From assembly GCA_025808875.1 (NCBI GenBank), contig CP075528.1, forward strand, positions 2,230,473 to 2,294,472: a stretch of DNA of 64,000 nt, given 5' to 3'. Source of the DNA: Enhydrobacter sp. Its GTDB lineage: Bacteria; Pseudomonadota; Alphaproteobacteria; Reyranellales; Reyranellaceae. The notes under the pieces are model-generated. The model was given only the letters and a program-made list of their open reading frames with translations. It was not told the origin of the DNA and searched no databases. The position numbers and the translations under genes were made by a program. Of this stretch, positions 25,135 to 32,784 are shown in pieces (within the stretch, counting starts at the first letter, position 1; the number at the start of each line of letters is the position of its first letter).

Positions 25135-26307
25135 CTAGAACACCGATTCGAGGAGGGGAACGACTTCCTGCGCGCCGTTGATCCGGCGCGGGTTGGAGAA
25201 GGTCCAGTCGTCGAGCATGCAGTTGGCGGCGATGCGCGGCAGGTCGTCCCACCTGACGCCGACATCGCGCAGGCGCCGGGGCAGGCCGAGGCCCGAGATG
25301 AATCCATCGAGAACCGTGGCGGCCAGCTGGCCGGGCGCGCCGAGCGCCGCGCTGATCTCGGCCTGGCGGTCCCAATTCACCTCGGCGTTGAACGCCAGCA
25401 CGGCAGGGAGCATGACGCACGACGTGTAGCCGTGCGGCACGCCAGCGCTGCCGCCGAGCACGTGGCCGATGGCATGGCTCGCCCCCATGCGCGTTCCGCC
25501 GACGATGCCGATCATCGAGATCCAGGCGCCGACCTGGCAGTCGAGCCGCGCCGCGAGATCGGACGGGTCGCGCTTGACCGCGGGCAGGCCGCGGCCGAGC
25601 AGGCGCAACGCCTGCAACGCCGTGCTGTCCGTATAGGCGTTGCTGTCGATCGAGCAGTAGGTCTCGACACCGTGATCGACGGCGCGGATGCCGGTGGAGA
25701 GCCAGAGCCATTCCGGCGTGTGCATCGTGATGGCCGGGTCGAAGATCACCGCCAGCGGGATGAGGCCGGGATGGATGTAGGCCTGCTTGAGCCGCAGCCG
25801 GGGCTCGGTGACGCCCGCCCGGGCATTGAATTCGCCGCCGCTCAACGTCGTGGGCACGCAGATTTGCCGCACGCGCGGCGCCCTGTAGTGCGGGAAGCTT
25901 CGCTTGCCAGTGATCTCGTCGACCACGGTGCGGAACGGCTCGAGCCCGTCCGGCTCGGTGATGTCGTGCTCCAGGCAGATCGTGACGGCCTTGCCGCCAT
26001 CGGTCGTCGAGCCGCCGCCGACGCTCACCAGCAGGTCGCAGCCCGCGGCGCGCGCCTTGTTCGCGCAGGCGACCACCGCATCGCGCGGGCTGTGGGCGGG
26101 CATTTCGTCGTGCGTGCCGGCGTAGCGCGGTCCGAGCGCCTCGGCGATCCGCGTGACGGCGTCGGTCTTCCGGTTGAGCGTGCCGCCGGCGAGAAGGAAC
26201 ACCCGCCTCGCGCCAAGGCGCTCCGCCGCTTCGACCACGGCCTCGGCCGCCGGACGGCCGATCACGACCCGCTCCATTCCCGTGAAGACGATCTCGCCGG
26301 TCCGCAT
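25135..26307 (-). CDS. Iron-containing alcohol dehydrogenase family protein, maleylacetate-reductase-like
   Basis: A 390-residue dehydroquinate-synthase-fold enzyme. The nucleotide-binding GGGSTTDGGKA, the PTTLSGGEF segment, and metal-site residues in STGIRAVDHGVE and GASHAIGHVLGG are visible. The metal-binding HxxxH pattern (HAIGH) and lack of other insertions fit the maleylacetate reductase branch, which reduces maleylacetate to 3-oxoadipate in aromatic ring breakdown. No ring-cleavage dioxygenase is nearby, so general iron alcohol dehydrogenase is the alternative. ATG 26307 is preferred to the longer frame from 26337. It is divergent from the LLM gene with 103 bases between. Confidence 0.85.
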   Translation of the reverse strand: MRTGEIVFTGMERVVIGRPAAEAVVEAAERLGARRVFLLAGGTLNRKTDAVTRIAEALGPRYAGTHDEMPAHSPRDAVVACANKARAAGCDLLVSVGGGSTTDGGKAVTICLEHDITEPDGLEPFRTVVDEITGKRSFPHYRAPRVRQICVPTTLSGGEFNARAGVTEPRLRLKQAYIHPGLIPLAVIFDPAITMHTPEWLWLSTGIRAVDHGVETYCSIDSNAYTDSTALQALRLLGRGLPAVKRDPSDLAARLDCQVGAWISMIGIVGGTRMGASHAIGHVLGGSAGVPHGYTSCVMLPAVLAFNAEVNWDRQAEISAALGAPGQLAATVLDGFISGLGLPRRLRDVGVRWDDLPRIAANCMLDDWTFSNPRRINGAQEVVPLLESVF

Positions 26308-26410
26308 GGCGCGGACGTTACAGCGTCGCCCCGGCAAGGGGAAGCAGACGCGCCTTCACCGTCGCACCGGAGAATGGTCTACCATCGCCGGCGTATCGAG
26401 GGAGGACGGA

Positions 26411-27253
26411 ATGAAGATCGGCGTCACCATGTTCGCGACGGACTATGCGATTCCGCCGCACGATCTCGCCATCGAGGCCGAGGCCCGCGGCTTCGAATCC
26501 GTCTGGTTCCCCGAGCACAGCCACATTCCGACCAGCCGCAGGTCGCCCTGGCCGGGCGGCCCCGAACTTCCGAAATGGTACTACGACACCTACGACCCCT
26601 TCATCGCCCTGGCGGCCGCGGCCGTGGTGACGAAGACCATCAAGCTCGGCACCGGCGTCTGCCTCGTGGTGCAGCGCGATCCCATCCACACCGCCAAGGA
26701 GGTCGCCACCGTCGACCGGCTGTCGAACGGTCGGATGCTGTTCGGCATCGGCGGCGGCTGGAACGCCGAGGAGATGGCCGACCACGGCACGACGTTCGCC
26801 ACGCGCTTCAAGCTGATGCGTGAGCGGATCGAGGCGATGAAGGAGATCTGGGCCAAGTCGAAGCCGAAATATTCCGGCGAGTTCGTCAAGTTCGACGAGA
26901 TGATGCAGTGGCCCAAGCCGGTGCAGAAGCCGCATCCGCCGATCGTCGTCGGCGGCGGCTTCCCCCACGGTGCGCGCCGCGCGGTGGCTTACGCCGATGG
27001 CTGGATGCCGATCGGCGGGCGGGGCGGCGACACGCTTGCCATGCTGCCACCGTTCCGCGAGATGCTGAAGGCGGCCGGCCGCGCCGAGGCCGACGTGCCG
27101 GTCACCCTGTTCGGCGTCGGCATGGACCGCGCCGCCCTCGAGCGCGCCCGCGACGCCGGCGTCGACCGCGTTGTCTTCGGCATTCCGGCCGAAGCCAGGG
27201 ACAAGGTCCTGCCGGTGCTCGACAGGGGCGCGGGCCTGATCGGCGCCTTCTGA
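26411..27253 (+). CDS. LLM-class flavin-dependent oxidoreductase (F420-type annotation group)
   Basis: A 280-residue TIM-barrel enzyme of the luciferase-like group: an N-terminal KIGVTMFATDYAIPP, then ESVWFPEHSHIPT, IKLGTGVCLV, FGIGGGWNAEE and PHPPIVVGGG. These are the standard loops that hold F420 or FMN. The substrate is unknown; members reduce or oxidise small organics. ATG 26411 has GGAGGACGGA upstream. It converges on the amidohydrolase gene and has a relative about 1.5 kb further on (28768). Confidence 0.87.
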   Translation: MKIGVTMFATDYAIPPHDLAIEAEARGFESVWFPEHSHIPTSRRSPWPGGPELPKWYYDTYDPFIALAAAAVVTKTIKLGTGVCLVVQRDPIHTAKEVATVDRLSNGRMLFGIGGGWNAEEMADHGTTFATRFKLMRERIEAMKEIWAKSKPKYSGEFVKFDEMMQWPKPVQKPHPPIVVGGGFPHGARRAVAYADGWMPIGGRGGDTLAMLPPFREMLKAAGRAEADVPVTLFGVGMDRAALERARDAGVDRVVFGIPAEARDKVLPVLDRGAGLIGAF

Positions 27254-27289
27254 TCGCGCTCCGCTCCGGCCGATCGCCTGCCCGGAGCT

Positions 27290-28399
27290 TCAGCGCGAAG
27301 CGGGCGTGGTCTCGATGCCGTAGAAGGCAGCGCAGGTCTCGCCCAGGATCAGGTCCTTCTCGCGCGCCGTCAGGAAGGGGCAGTAGCGCCTGACGTAGTC
27401 GAGCGACTGGCGATAGGTGCAGAAGCGCTCGACGTTGGGCATGTCGGAACCCCAGATCAGCCGATCGGCGCCGAGCTGGTCGCGCATGTCGGCGATCAGC
27501 GCCTGGGCCTCGGGGTAGGGATAGTCCCATACGCCGCCGTAGCTGATCGGGAACACCACCTCCAGCACCATCGGCTCGCGGCGATAGAGGCGCAGGACCT
27601 CGTCGGGAAATTCGTAGCGTCCGGCGCGCACGAAGAGGCCGACCGGCGGACTCATCGCCATGTGCACGCGCAGCGACCGATATCGGCCAAGGATGCGGGC
27701 GAAGGCGGCGACGTGCGCCATGTAGCCCGCGAGGTCGTAGCTCGGGCCCGAGCTGAACTCGATGCACAGCACGATGTCGAGCGCGGCCAGCCTGTCCCAC
27801 AACGGCTCCATCTGCGGCGCGTCGAGCGGCCAGGGAAAGCCGTGCCGGCTGAGCGAATCGACGTTGAAGTAGAGGCCGCGCAACCCGAGCCGGTGGAACG
27901 CGCGATCAATCTCGGCAAGCTGCGCCGGATGGCCGGCCATCGCCTCGTCGACATGCATCATGCCGGTCATGCGGTCGGGATATTGCCGGCCAGCGTAGGC
28001 GTTCATGTCGGTCATCGCACCGTAGGCGCCGCCGGCCTGCAACAGGCAATGGTCGACGCCGGCGTAGCGCATCTGGGCGAGCATCAGCTCGGGCGGCGCC
28101 GCCATCTCCTGCATGCCGACGGGCATGTACTGGATGGCATGGTCCTCGCCGGCGTGGGTGAACTCGAGCTGGCCAAACCGGCCGACGCGGAAATCGACGT
28201 CGAGGAGGCCACTCCAGCCTGGATCGTCGGGCCGGTAGAGTGCGCCGGTGTCGGCGGGCGCGCCGTCGCGCAGGCGGTAGGTCGAGGCGACCGTCCGCGC
28301 GATCATGCGCTGGAGATAGCGGTTGTGGATGTCGCGCGTGGGATGGCCGCAGGCGCCGATCCAGTGCGCGAAGACATGGGCGTGGCAGTCGACGATCAA
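27290..28399 (-). CDS. Amidohydrolase family protein (ACMSD/OHCU-decarboxylase-like TIM barrel)
   Basis: From a TTG at 28399, behind GGGGAGGACG, the frame gives 369 residues starting VDCHAHVFAHW, the H-x-H metal motif of the amidohydrolase_2 group. Later residues include RGLYFNVDS, a central His in LRVHMA, and the closing RLIWGSDMPN with the metal-binding Asp. ACMSD-type decarboxylases and dicarboxylate hydrolases have this layout, and the substrate is likely an aromatic or cyclic acid. The longer ATG-initiated frame from 28552 adds unlike sequence over the intergenic region. A 368-base control region lies upstream. Confidence 0.83.
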   Translation of the reverse strand: MIVDCHAHVFAHWIGACGHPTRDIHNRYLQRMIARTVASTYRLRDGAPADTGALYRPDDPGWSGLLDVDFRVGRFGQLEFTHAGEDHAIQYMPVGMQEMAAPPELMLAQMRYAGVDHCLLQAGGAYGAMTDMNAYAGRQYPDRMTGMMHVDEAMAGHPAQLAEIDRAFHRLGLRGLYFNVDSLSRHGFPWPLDAPQMEPLWDRLAALDIVLCIEFSSGPSYDLAGYMAHVAAFARILGRYRSLRVHMAMSPPVGLFVRAGRYEFPDEVLRLYRREPMVLEVVFPISYGGVWDYPYPEAQALIADMRDQLGADRLIWGSDMPNVERFCTYRQSLDYVRRYCPFLTAREKDLILGETCAAFYGIETTPASR

Positions 28400-28568
28400 G
28401 AGGCGTCCTCCCCAGGCCGAGCCTACAGCAGGAACCGTCCCTGGTGCGTCCCCTCCCCGAGGACGGCTCGGATGCCGGTGCCATCGGCATCGGAGGCGAT
28501 TCGTCCTCGAATCCTCACAGTCCCCTGCAGTCCTCGGTGTCCACTCATCCACAGGCCGATATCTCAGC

Positions 28569-28591
28569 GATGTCTCACCCGGTGAGACATC
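28569..28591. promoter_or_regulatory. Perfect 23-base palindrome, likely operator
   Basis: GATGTCTCACC, one central C, then GGTGAGACATC: an 11-bp perfect inverted repeat. The symmetry and length fit a dimeric regulator site. It lies about 170 bases upstream of the amidohydrolase start and next to an AT-rich patch. The regulator is unknown. Confidence 0.6.
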
Positions 28592-28624
28592 TCAAGTCAT
28601 TGATATGATTGATTATCTTTCCGA

Positions 28625-28641
28625 ATGTCTCACTGAGGCAT
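28625..28641. promoter_or_regulatory. Second, imperfect copy of the TGTCTCA palindrome
   Basis: ATGTCTCA, central C, TGAGGCAT, with a single mismatch in the right arm. The left arm repeats the TGTCTCAC of the palindrome 53 bases earlier, but the spacing between arms is 4 bases shorter, so the two sites may bind differently. Confidence 0.45.
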
Positions 28642-28664
28642 CGAGGGAGTGTCCGGGGAGGCCT

Positions 28665-28700
28665 GCCAAAATTGCCAAAATGGCCAAAATCGCCAAGCGG
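28665..28700 (+). repeat. 9-base tandem repeat GCCAAAATN, three full copies plus one degenerate
   Basis: GCCAAAATT, GCCAAAATG and GCCAAAATC follow one another, then GCCAAGCGG. In one frame the repeats read Ala-Lys-Ile, Ala-Lys-Met, Ala-Lys-Ile, Ala-Lys-Arg, at the end of a 35-codon frame (28605-28712) that lacks a ribosome-binding site, so a coding role is doubtful. Confidence 0.7.
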
Positions 28701-28767
28701 CACCGGCGTTAGCTGCGACCGGGCGGCGAGGTGGATGCATTCGAGGCGGTGGTCGCAGAGAGGCCTG

Positions 28768-29712
28768 TCAGCCCTCCACCAGCGGCACGACCTCGGCGGC
28801 GAATTTCTGCAGGCGCTCGATACTCTCGGCGATGCTCTGGCCGCGGAAGTCGAAGATCAGCTCGTGCACGCCGATGGCGGCGAAGGTGCGGATGTCACCC
28901 GCGATCTCGTCGGGCGCACCCGAGAAGCTGCGCCGCGCGCCGTCGCGATCGGGCACGCCCGAATCGTAGAGCGGCGCCTTGTAGGAGATGACCAGTTTCG
29001 CGAAGTCGCGGCCCTCGGCCTCGGTCAGGCGCTTCAGGGTTTGCAGGTGCGCCGTCATCTCCTGCGGCGGCAGCGGCGAGGCGGCGATGGCACCGACCGG
29101 ATGCCAGCCGTCGCCGTAACGGGCGACGCGGCGCAGCGCGGCCGGCGAATGGCCGCCGACCCAGATCGGCGGATGCGGCTTCTGCGCGGGGAAGGGTTCG
29201 CAGCGAATGTCGGCATAGCGATAGAAACGGCCCTCGAAGCTGGCCGGCGAGCGGGTCCAGAGCTGTTTGAAGATCGTCAGCCATTCGTCGGTGACGGCGC
29301 CGCGCCTGTCGAAGTCGGGACTGTCGAGCGCCTCGAACTCTTCCTTGAGCCAGCCGACGCCGACGCCCAGGGTCACCCGTCCGCCCGACAGCACGTCGAG
29401 CGAGGCGACCATTTTCGCCGTCAGCACCGGGTTGCGATAGGGCAGCACCAGAACCGACGTGACCAGACGCAGCCGCTCGGTGGCGCCCGCCACTACGCCC
29501 AGGATGGCGAAGGTCTCGAGCGCGTCGCCGGCGCTCGGGTGCTTGCCGTCGAGCGTGTAGGGATAGGGCGAATCGCTCGCCACGGGGAAGACGACGTGAT
29601 CGGCGATCATCGCCGAATGCAGGCCGAGCCGCTCGCCTTCGCGCGCGAGCGCCAGCACGCCCTCGCGCGTGGCGGCGGGACCGCGGGTCGGGAGATAGAA
29701 GCCGTAGCGCAT
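28768..29712 (-). CDS. LLM-class F420-dependent oxidoreductase
   Basis: A 314-residue luciferase-like TIM barrel: MRYGFYLPTRGP at the start, SAMIADHVVFP, LVTSVLVLPYRNP, LGVGVGWLKEEFEAL, and PHPPIWVGGHSPAALRR. This set and order is typical of the F420-dependent branch in actinobacteria and proteobacteria. The substrate is unknown. It begins 18 bases after the SLC13 permease gene and probably shares its transcript. It is only a distant relative of the LLM protein at 26411, differing in length and loop sequence. Confidence 0.88.
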   Translation of the reverse strand: MRYGFYLPTRGPAATREGVLALAREGERLGLHSAMIADHVVFPVASDSPYPYTLDGKHPSAGDALETFAILGVVAGATERLRLVTSVLVLPYRNPVLTAKMVASLDVLSGGRVTLGVGVGWLKEEFEALDSPDFDRRGAVTDEWLTIFKQLWTRSPASFEGRFYRYADIRCEPFPAQKPHPPIWVGGHSPAALRRVARYGDGWHPVGAIAASPLPPQEMTAHLQTLKRLTEAEGRDFAKLVISYKAPLYDSGVPDRDGARRSFSGAPDEIAGDIRTFAAIGVHELIFDFRGQSIAESIERLQKFAAEVVPLVEG

Positions 29713-29730
29713 GCCCGCAGTCTAGCGGCC

Positions 29731-31566
29731 TCAGAGAGGCCAGACGACCAGCAGGAGCGGAACGCTCACGGCCACGACGATGACCTCGAGCGGCAGACCG
29801 AGCTTCCAGTAGTCGCCGAAGCCGAAGCCGCCGGGACCGAGGATCAGGGTGTTGTTCTGGTGCCCGATCGGCGTCAGGAAGGCGCAGGAGGCGCCGATCG
29901 CCACCGCCATCAGGAAGGGATCGGGGCTGGCGCCGAGCTGGCCGGCGGCGCCGATGGCGACGGGACACATCACTGCCGCCGTGGCCGCGTTGTTCATGAA
30001 GTCCGACAGGGTCATGGTGACGATCACGATCAGCACCAGGGCGACGACCGCGCTGCCCTGCGCGACGTTGTCGAGCAGAACGCGCGCGATCAGGTCGGCG
30101 GCGCCCGTGGTCTCCATCGCGCCGGCCACCGGGATGAGCGCGCCGAGCAACACGATCACCGACCAGTCGACGGCATTGTAGACCGTGCGTGGCGACACGG
30201 TGCGCAACGCCATGGACGCGAGCACGCCGCCGGCGAAGGAGATGGCGGCGGGCAGCAGGCCGAACGCCGCACCGCTGACCGCGGCCGCCATGATGCCGCC
30301 GGCTGTGGCGGCCTGACGTGGATCGGGAATGCGCAACGCACGCTCCGCCAACGGGACACAACCGAACTGCGAGGCGAACTCGGCCAGCGCCTCGGGCTGG
30401 CCCTGCAGCAGCAGCACGTCGCCCGGCCGCATCGGCATCGTGCGCAGCCGGGCCATCGAACGGCGGCCCTGCCGCGACACGGCCAGCAGGTTGATGTGAT
30501 AGCGGCTGCGCAGATGGATGTCCGTCGCCGAGCGGCCGGCGATGGCTGAATCGGGCAAGACGGCCATTTCTGTCAACACCACTTCGTCGGACGGGATGGC
30601 GGCATTCGCCTGGGGCGGCGCGTCTCGTGTCCCCGCTTCCGGCGCGGCGGCCTCGGCGGCCGGATCGCCGTCGTCGGTGACGTCCTCCTCGAGCCTGAGC
30701 CCCAGCGCAGCGAGCGTCGAGGCAAGCCCCTCCGGCTCGGCCTCGATGACCAGGATGTCGCCGCGTCGCAACTCGCGATAGGGACTAGGTGCGCCAATCC
30801 GCACGTCGTCGCGGATCATCGCGATGACTTGGGCATCGGCCTCCTCGAGTACCTTGTCGACTTCGCGCAAGGTCATGCCTTGCGCCTTGCTCTTGCTGGT
30901 GATCCGCGCCTCGGTCAGGTAGGCGCCGGTCTCGAAACCCTCGGCGCCGACCCGTTCGCGCGTCGGCACCAGCCAGCGGGCGAAGACCACGGTGAAAGCG
31001 ACGCCGACGACGGCAACGACGACGCCGACCGGCGTGAAGTCGAACATGGCGAAGGAGTTGCCGACCGCCTGGCTGCGGAAACCCGAAACGATCAGGTTGG
31101 GCGGCGTGCCGATGAGCGTCGTCATGCCGCCGAGGATCGAGCCGAAGGCCAGCGGCATCAGCAGCTTGCCGGGCGGCAGCTCGTGCCGTGCCGCGACCTG
31201 CAGGGCGACGGGCATGAGCAGGGCGAGCGCGCCGACATTGTTCATGAAGGCGGACAGGAGGGCCGCCAGGCCGGCGATGGCGGCGGTGGTCGTCATCGCG
31301 CCGGCCTTCTGAGGGAGCGCGACGCGGGTCAGCACGTCGATCGCGCCGGTTTGCTGGAGGCTGCTGCTCAGGATCAGGACGCAGGCGACGGTGACGACGG
31401 CCGGATGACCGAACCCGGAGAAAGCCTCGACGTCCGGAAGGAGACCGGCGACGACGCAGGCGAGAAGCGAGGCGACCGCCACCATATCGTGCCGCCAGCG
31501 ACCCCAGAGGAAGGCGACAACGGTCGCCGCCAAAATGGCGAGTATCGACGCCTGGTCCTGAGTCAT
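29731..31566 (-). CDS. SLC13 (DASS) family anion permease with two central TrkA-C (RCK) domains
   Basis: A 611-residue membrane protein. The N-terminal half has the SLC13 pattern SAFMNNVGALALLMP and FGSILGGMTTLIGTPPNLI; the C-terminal half repeats it as SDFMNNAATAAVMCPVA and GASCAFLTPIGHQNN. Between them, about residues 205-405, lie two soluble TrkA-C-like regions (GMTLREVDKVLEEADAQV and AGRSATDIHLRSRYHI) that usually bind ligands and gate transport. Relatives carry sulfate, citrate or other anions. It ends 18 bases before the LLM gene. Confidence 0.9.
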   Translation of the reverse strand: MTQDQASILAILAATVVAFLWGRWRHDMVAVASLLACVVAGLLPDVEAFSGFGHPAVVTVACVLILSSSLQQTGAIDVLTRVALPQKAGAMTTTAAIAGLAALLSAFMNNVGALALLMPVALQVAARHELPPGKLLMPLAFGSILGGMTTLIGTPPNLIVSGFRSQAVGNSFAMFDFTPVGVVVAVVGVAFTVVFARWLVPTRERVGAEGFETGAYLTEARITSKSKAQGMTLREVDKVLEEADAQVIAMIRDDVRIGAPSPYRELRRGDILVIEAEPEGLASTLAALGLRLEEDVTDDGDPAAEAAAPEAGTRDAPPQANAAIPSDEVVLTEMAVLPDSAIAGRSATDIHLRSRYHINLLAVSRQGRRSMARLRTMPMRPGDVLLLQGQPEALAEFASQFGCVPLAERALRIPDPRQAATAGGIMAAAVSGAAFGLLPAAISFAGGVLASMALRTVSPRTVYNAVDWSVIVLLGALIPVAGAMETTGAADLIARVLLDNVAQGSAVVALVLIVIVTMTLSDFMNNAATAAVMCPVAIGAAGQLGASPDPFLMAVAIGASCAFLTPIGHQNNTLILGPGGFGFGDYWKLGLPLEVIVVAVSVPLLLVVWPL

Positions 31567-31612
31567 CGCCTCACGGGAGGCTGGACTGGCGACATGGGCG
31601 AGCCTGGCGCGC

Positions 31613-31987
31613 CTATTTCCGCGTGAGGGTCATCGGCACCTTGGGCTGGCCGACGCCGGCCGTGTAGCCGACGAGCTTGTTGCCGTCGAGATTGAGGCGA
31701 ACGGTCGACTTCTCGCCATCGAGCACCAGAGTGGTGCCGTCGAACGATCCGGCCATCTGCTGTCCCAGGACCATGCGCAACCCGAACTTGGTCGTCACGC
31801 CCGTCTTGGTGCACTGGAAGGTGCCTTCGAGCGCGCCCTTGCGCTGGCTGTTGATCTGCAGGTTGACGGCGCCGCAATCCGGAGTTTGGCCCGTCCACAG
31901 TCCCTTCACGTCGGTTGGCTCGACAGCGACGGCCGGCCAGGCGGAGAGCGAAGCCAAGACTGCCGCGATGACTGCGATGCGCACCAT
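31613..31987 (-). CDS. Small exported protein of unknown function
   Basis: From ATG 31987 (AAGGG upstream) the frame gives 124 residues. A signal peptide (VRIAVIAAVLASLSAWPAVA) is followed by an all-beta-looking domain with a Cys pair (PDCGAVNLQI and FQCTKTG) that could form a disulfide, and alternating strands such as MAGSFDGTTLVLDG and KLVGYTAG. This pattern is common in small periplasmic beta-sandwich proteins. No family is recognised. It reads toward the SLC13 permease, 46 bases away. Confidence 0.65.
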   Translation of the reverse strand: MVRIAVIAAVLASLSAWPAVAVEPTDVKGLWTGQTPDCGAVNLQINSQRKGALEGTFQCTKTGVTTKFGLRMVLGQQMAGSFDGTTLVLDGEKSTVRLNLDGNKLVGYTAGVGQPKVPMTLTRK

Positions 31988-32061
31988 GAAACCCTTCTCG
32001 TTCGGTTGTGCGCAAACATTAGAGAGTCGCGCGCCAGATTGCACGCACAATGGCCGATCGG

Positions 32062-32086
32062 CAACGGCCGGGCGATCCCGGCGTTG
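32062..32086 (+). promoter_or_regulatory. Stem-loop in the leader of the 26-residue peptide gene
   Basis: CAACG (32062-32066), a bulged G, and CCGGG pair with CCCGG and CGTTG (32077-32086) around a CGAT tetraloop. It is about 10 bp and GC-rich, 32 bases before the peptide's ATG and in the divergent gap between the exported protein gene and the peptide gene. Confidence 0.35.
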
Positions 32087-32118
32087 TCGACTCGGGCCGA
32101 CATACCGGGAGATCCGTC

Positions 32119-32199
32119 ATGGGATTGGGCAAAGGCATGTTGCTGTGGCTGATCGGAATTCCGATTCCGATCATCATCCTTCTCGTACTGCTCTTCTGA
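32119..32199 (+). CDS. 26-residue hydrophobic membrane peptide
   Basis: ATG 32119 has GGGAGA 7 bases upstream and opens a 26-codon frame ending in TGA. The peptide begins MGLGKGMLLWLIG, continues IPIPIII and ends in LLVLLF: a short basic N-terminus and one membrane span with a Pro-rich kink. Very similar tiny frames occur in other proteobacteria as unnamed hypothetical proteins (recalled, not searched). The good ribosome-binding site and the sequence bias support a real gene. It could be a single-pass regulator of a membrane protein; no role is established. Confidence 0.55.
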   Translation: MGLGKGMLLWLIGIPIPIIILLVLLF

Positions 32200-32423
32200 C
32201 GCGCGGGGTTGGCGCGGCGGTTCGCCATCGAACGAAGGCGGGGTGCCCGGCGAGTCCTTTGCCGTCGGCATTATTGTATCGAATGTAAGGACATCGCTTG
32301 GTCACACGCCGCCCGCGCGGATTGGCGCATGGTCTTGCGTGTACTGCCGGGAAGGGGCAGAAGGCGCCGGGCCCGAGACGGCCGCGACCACGGCGCCGAT
32401 CGGGCCCGACGCTCCTCTCCGGA
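32200..32423. other. 224-base gap without a recognisable gene
   Basis: It lies between the stop of the 26-residue peptide gene and the stop of the converging DUF4286-like gene. It holds GC-rich self-complementary words (GGGCCCGA, GGCGCCG) that could act as a bidirectional terminator, but no clear stem plus U-run and no gene were found. Confidence 0.4.
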
Positions 32424-32774
32424 TCAGATGACCTTGCGAACCACGTGGCTGCGATTGGTCGTATGGGGACGGACCTCAGCCGGCCAGCGTCCCTTCTCGC
32501 CGGCGATGGCCCATTCCTTGCTGAGCAGCACGTCGGGCGAGTCGATCTCGTAGAGGGCCACGTAGTTCGCCATGCCCGCGCCGTCGAGCACCTTGCGCTG
32601 GCCGGCCAGCATGAAGGCGGCCGGCTCGGTCTTGAGCCGCGTGACGGCGCGCACGCCCGGCACCTTGAGCAGTTCCGGCACGTGCTCGGTGTCGTAGACC
32701 TCGTTGAACAGGGCCTCCTTGTCCTTGGCGACGTCCATGCTGACGATGAAGAGATACTTGCTGGCGAGTGGCAC
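32424..32774 (-). CDS. Small dimeric alpha/beta-barrel-type protein (DUF4286/EthD-like)
   Basis: A 116-residue soluble protein starting at GTG 32774 behind GGGAGGA. The pattern FIVSMDVAKDKEALFNEVYD followed by EHVPELLKVPGVRAVTRL is the ferredoxin-like half of dimeric alpha/beta-barrel proteins such as EthD and DUF4286. It starts 10 bases after the GMC oxidoreductase stop, so the two share a transcript, and it may act on or bind the product of that enzyme. The assignment to a family is by pattern only. Confidence 0.68.
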   Translation of the reverse strand: MPLASKYLFIVSMDVAKDKEALFNEVYDTEHVPELLKVPGVRAVTRLKTEPAAFMLAGQRKVLDGAGMANYVALYEIDSPDVLLSKEWAIAGEKGRWPAEVRPHTTNRSHVVRKVI

Positions 32775-32784
32775 TTTTTCCTCC

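Larger units (their letters stand above)
28400..28767. other. 368-base intergenic region with palindromes and a 9-base tandem repeat
   Basis: No recognisable gene. Contents in order: a GATGCCG/CGGCATC hairpin (28471-28491), a perfect 23-base palindrome (28569-28591), an AT-rich patch containing TATGAT (28604-28609), an imperfect palindrome (28625-28641) and GCCAAAAT repeats (28665-28700). It lies between the start of the amidohydrolase gene and the end of the LLM gene, both on the minus strand, so it should hold the amidohydrolase promoter. Confidence 0.6.

Noticed and set aside
23041..26823. A 1260-codon open frame on the plus strand
   Set aside because: It runs through the peptidase, MFS and antisense dehydrogenase genes, all of which have clear families in other frames. 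Long spurious frames are expected at this GC content.
28609..30549. A 646-codon plus-strand frame across the LLM and SLC13 genes
   Set aside because: It is antisense to two well-recognised genes; its composition (His, Gln, Asp, Arg) is that of a shadow frame.
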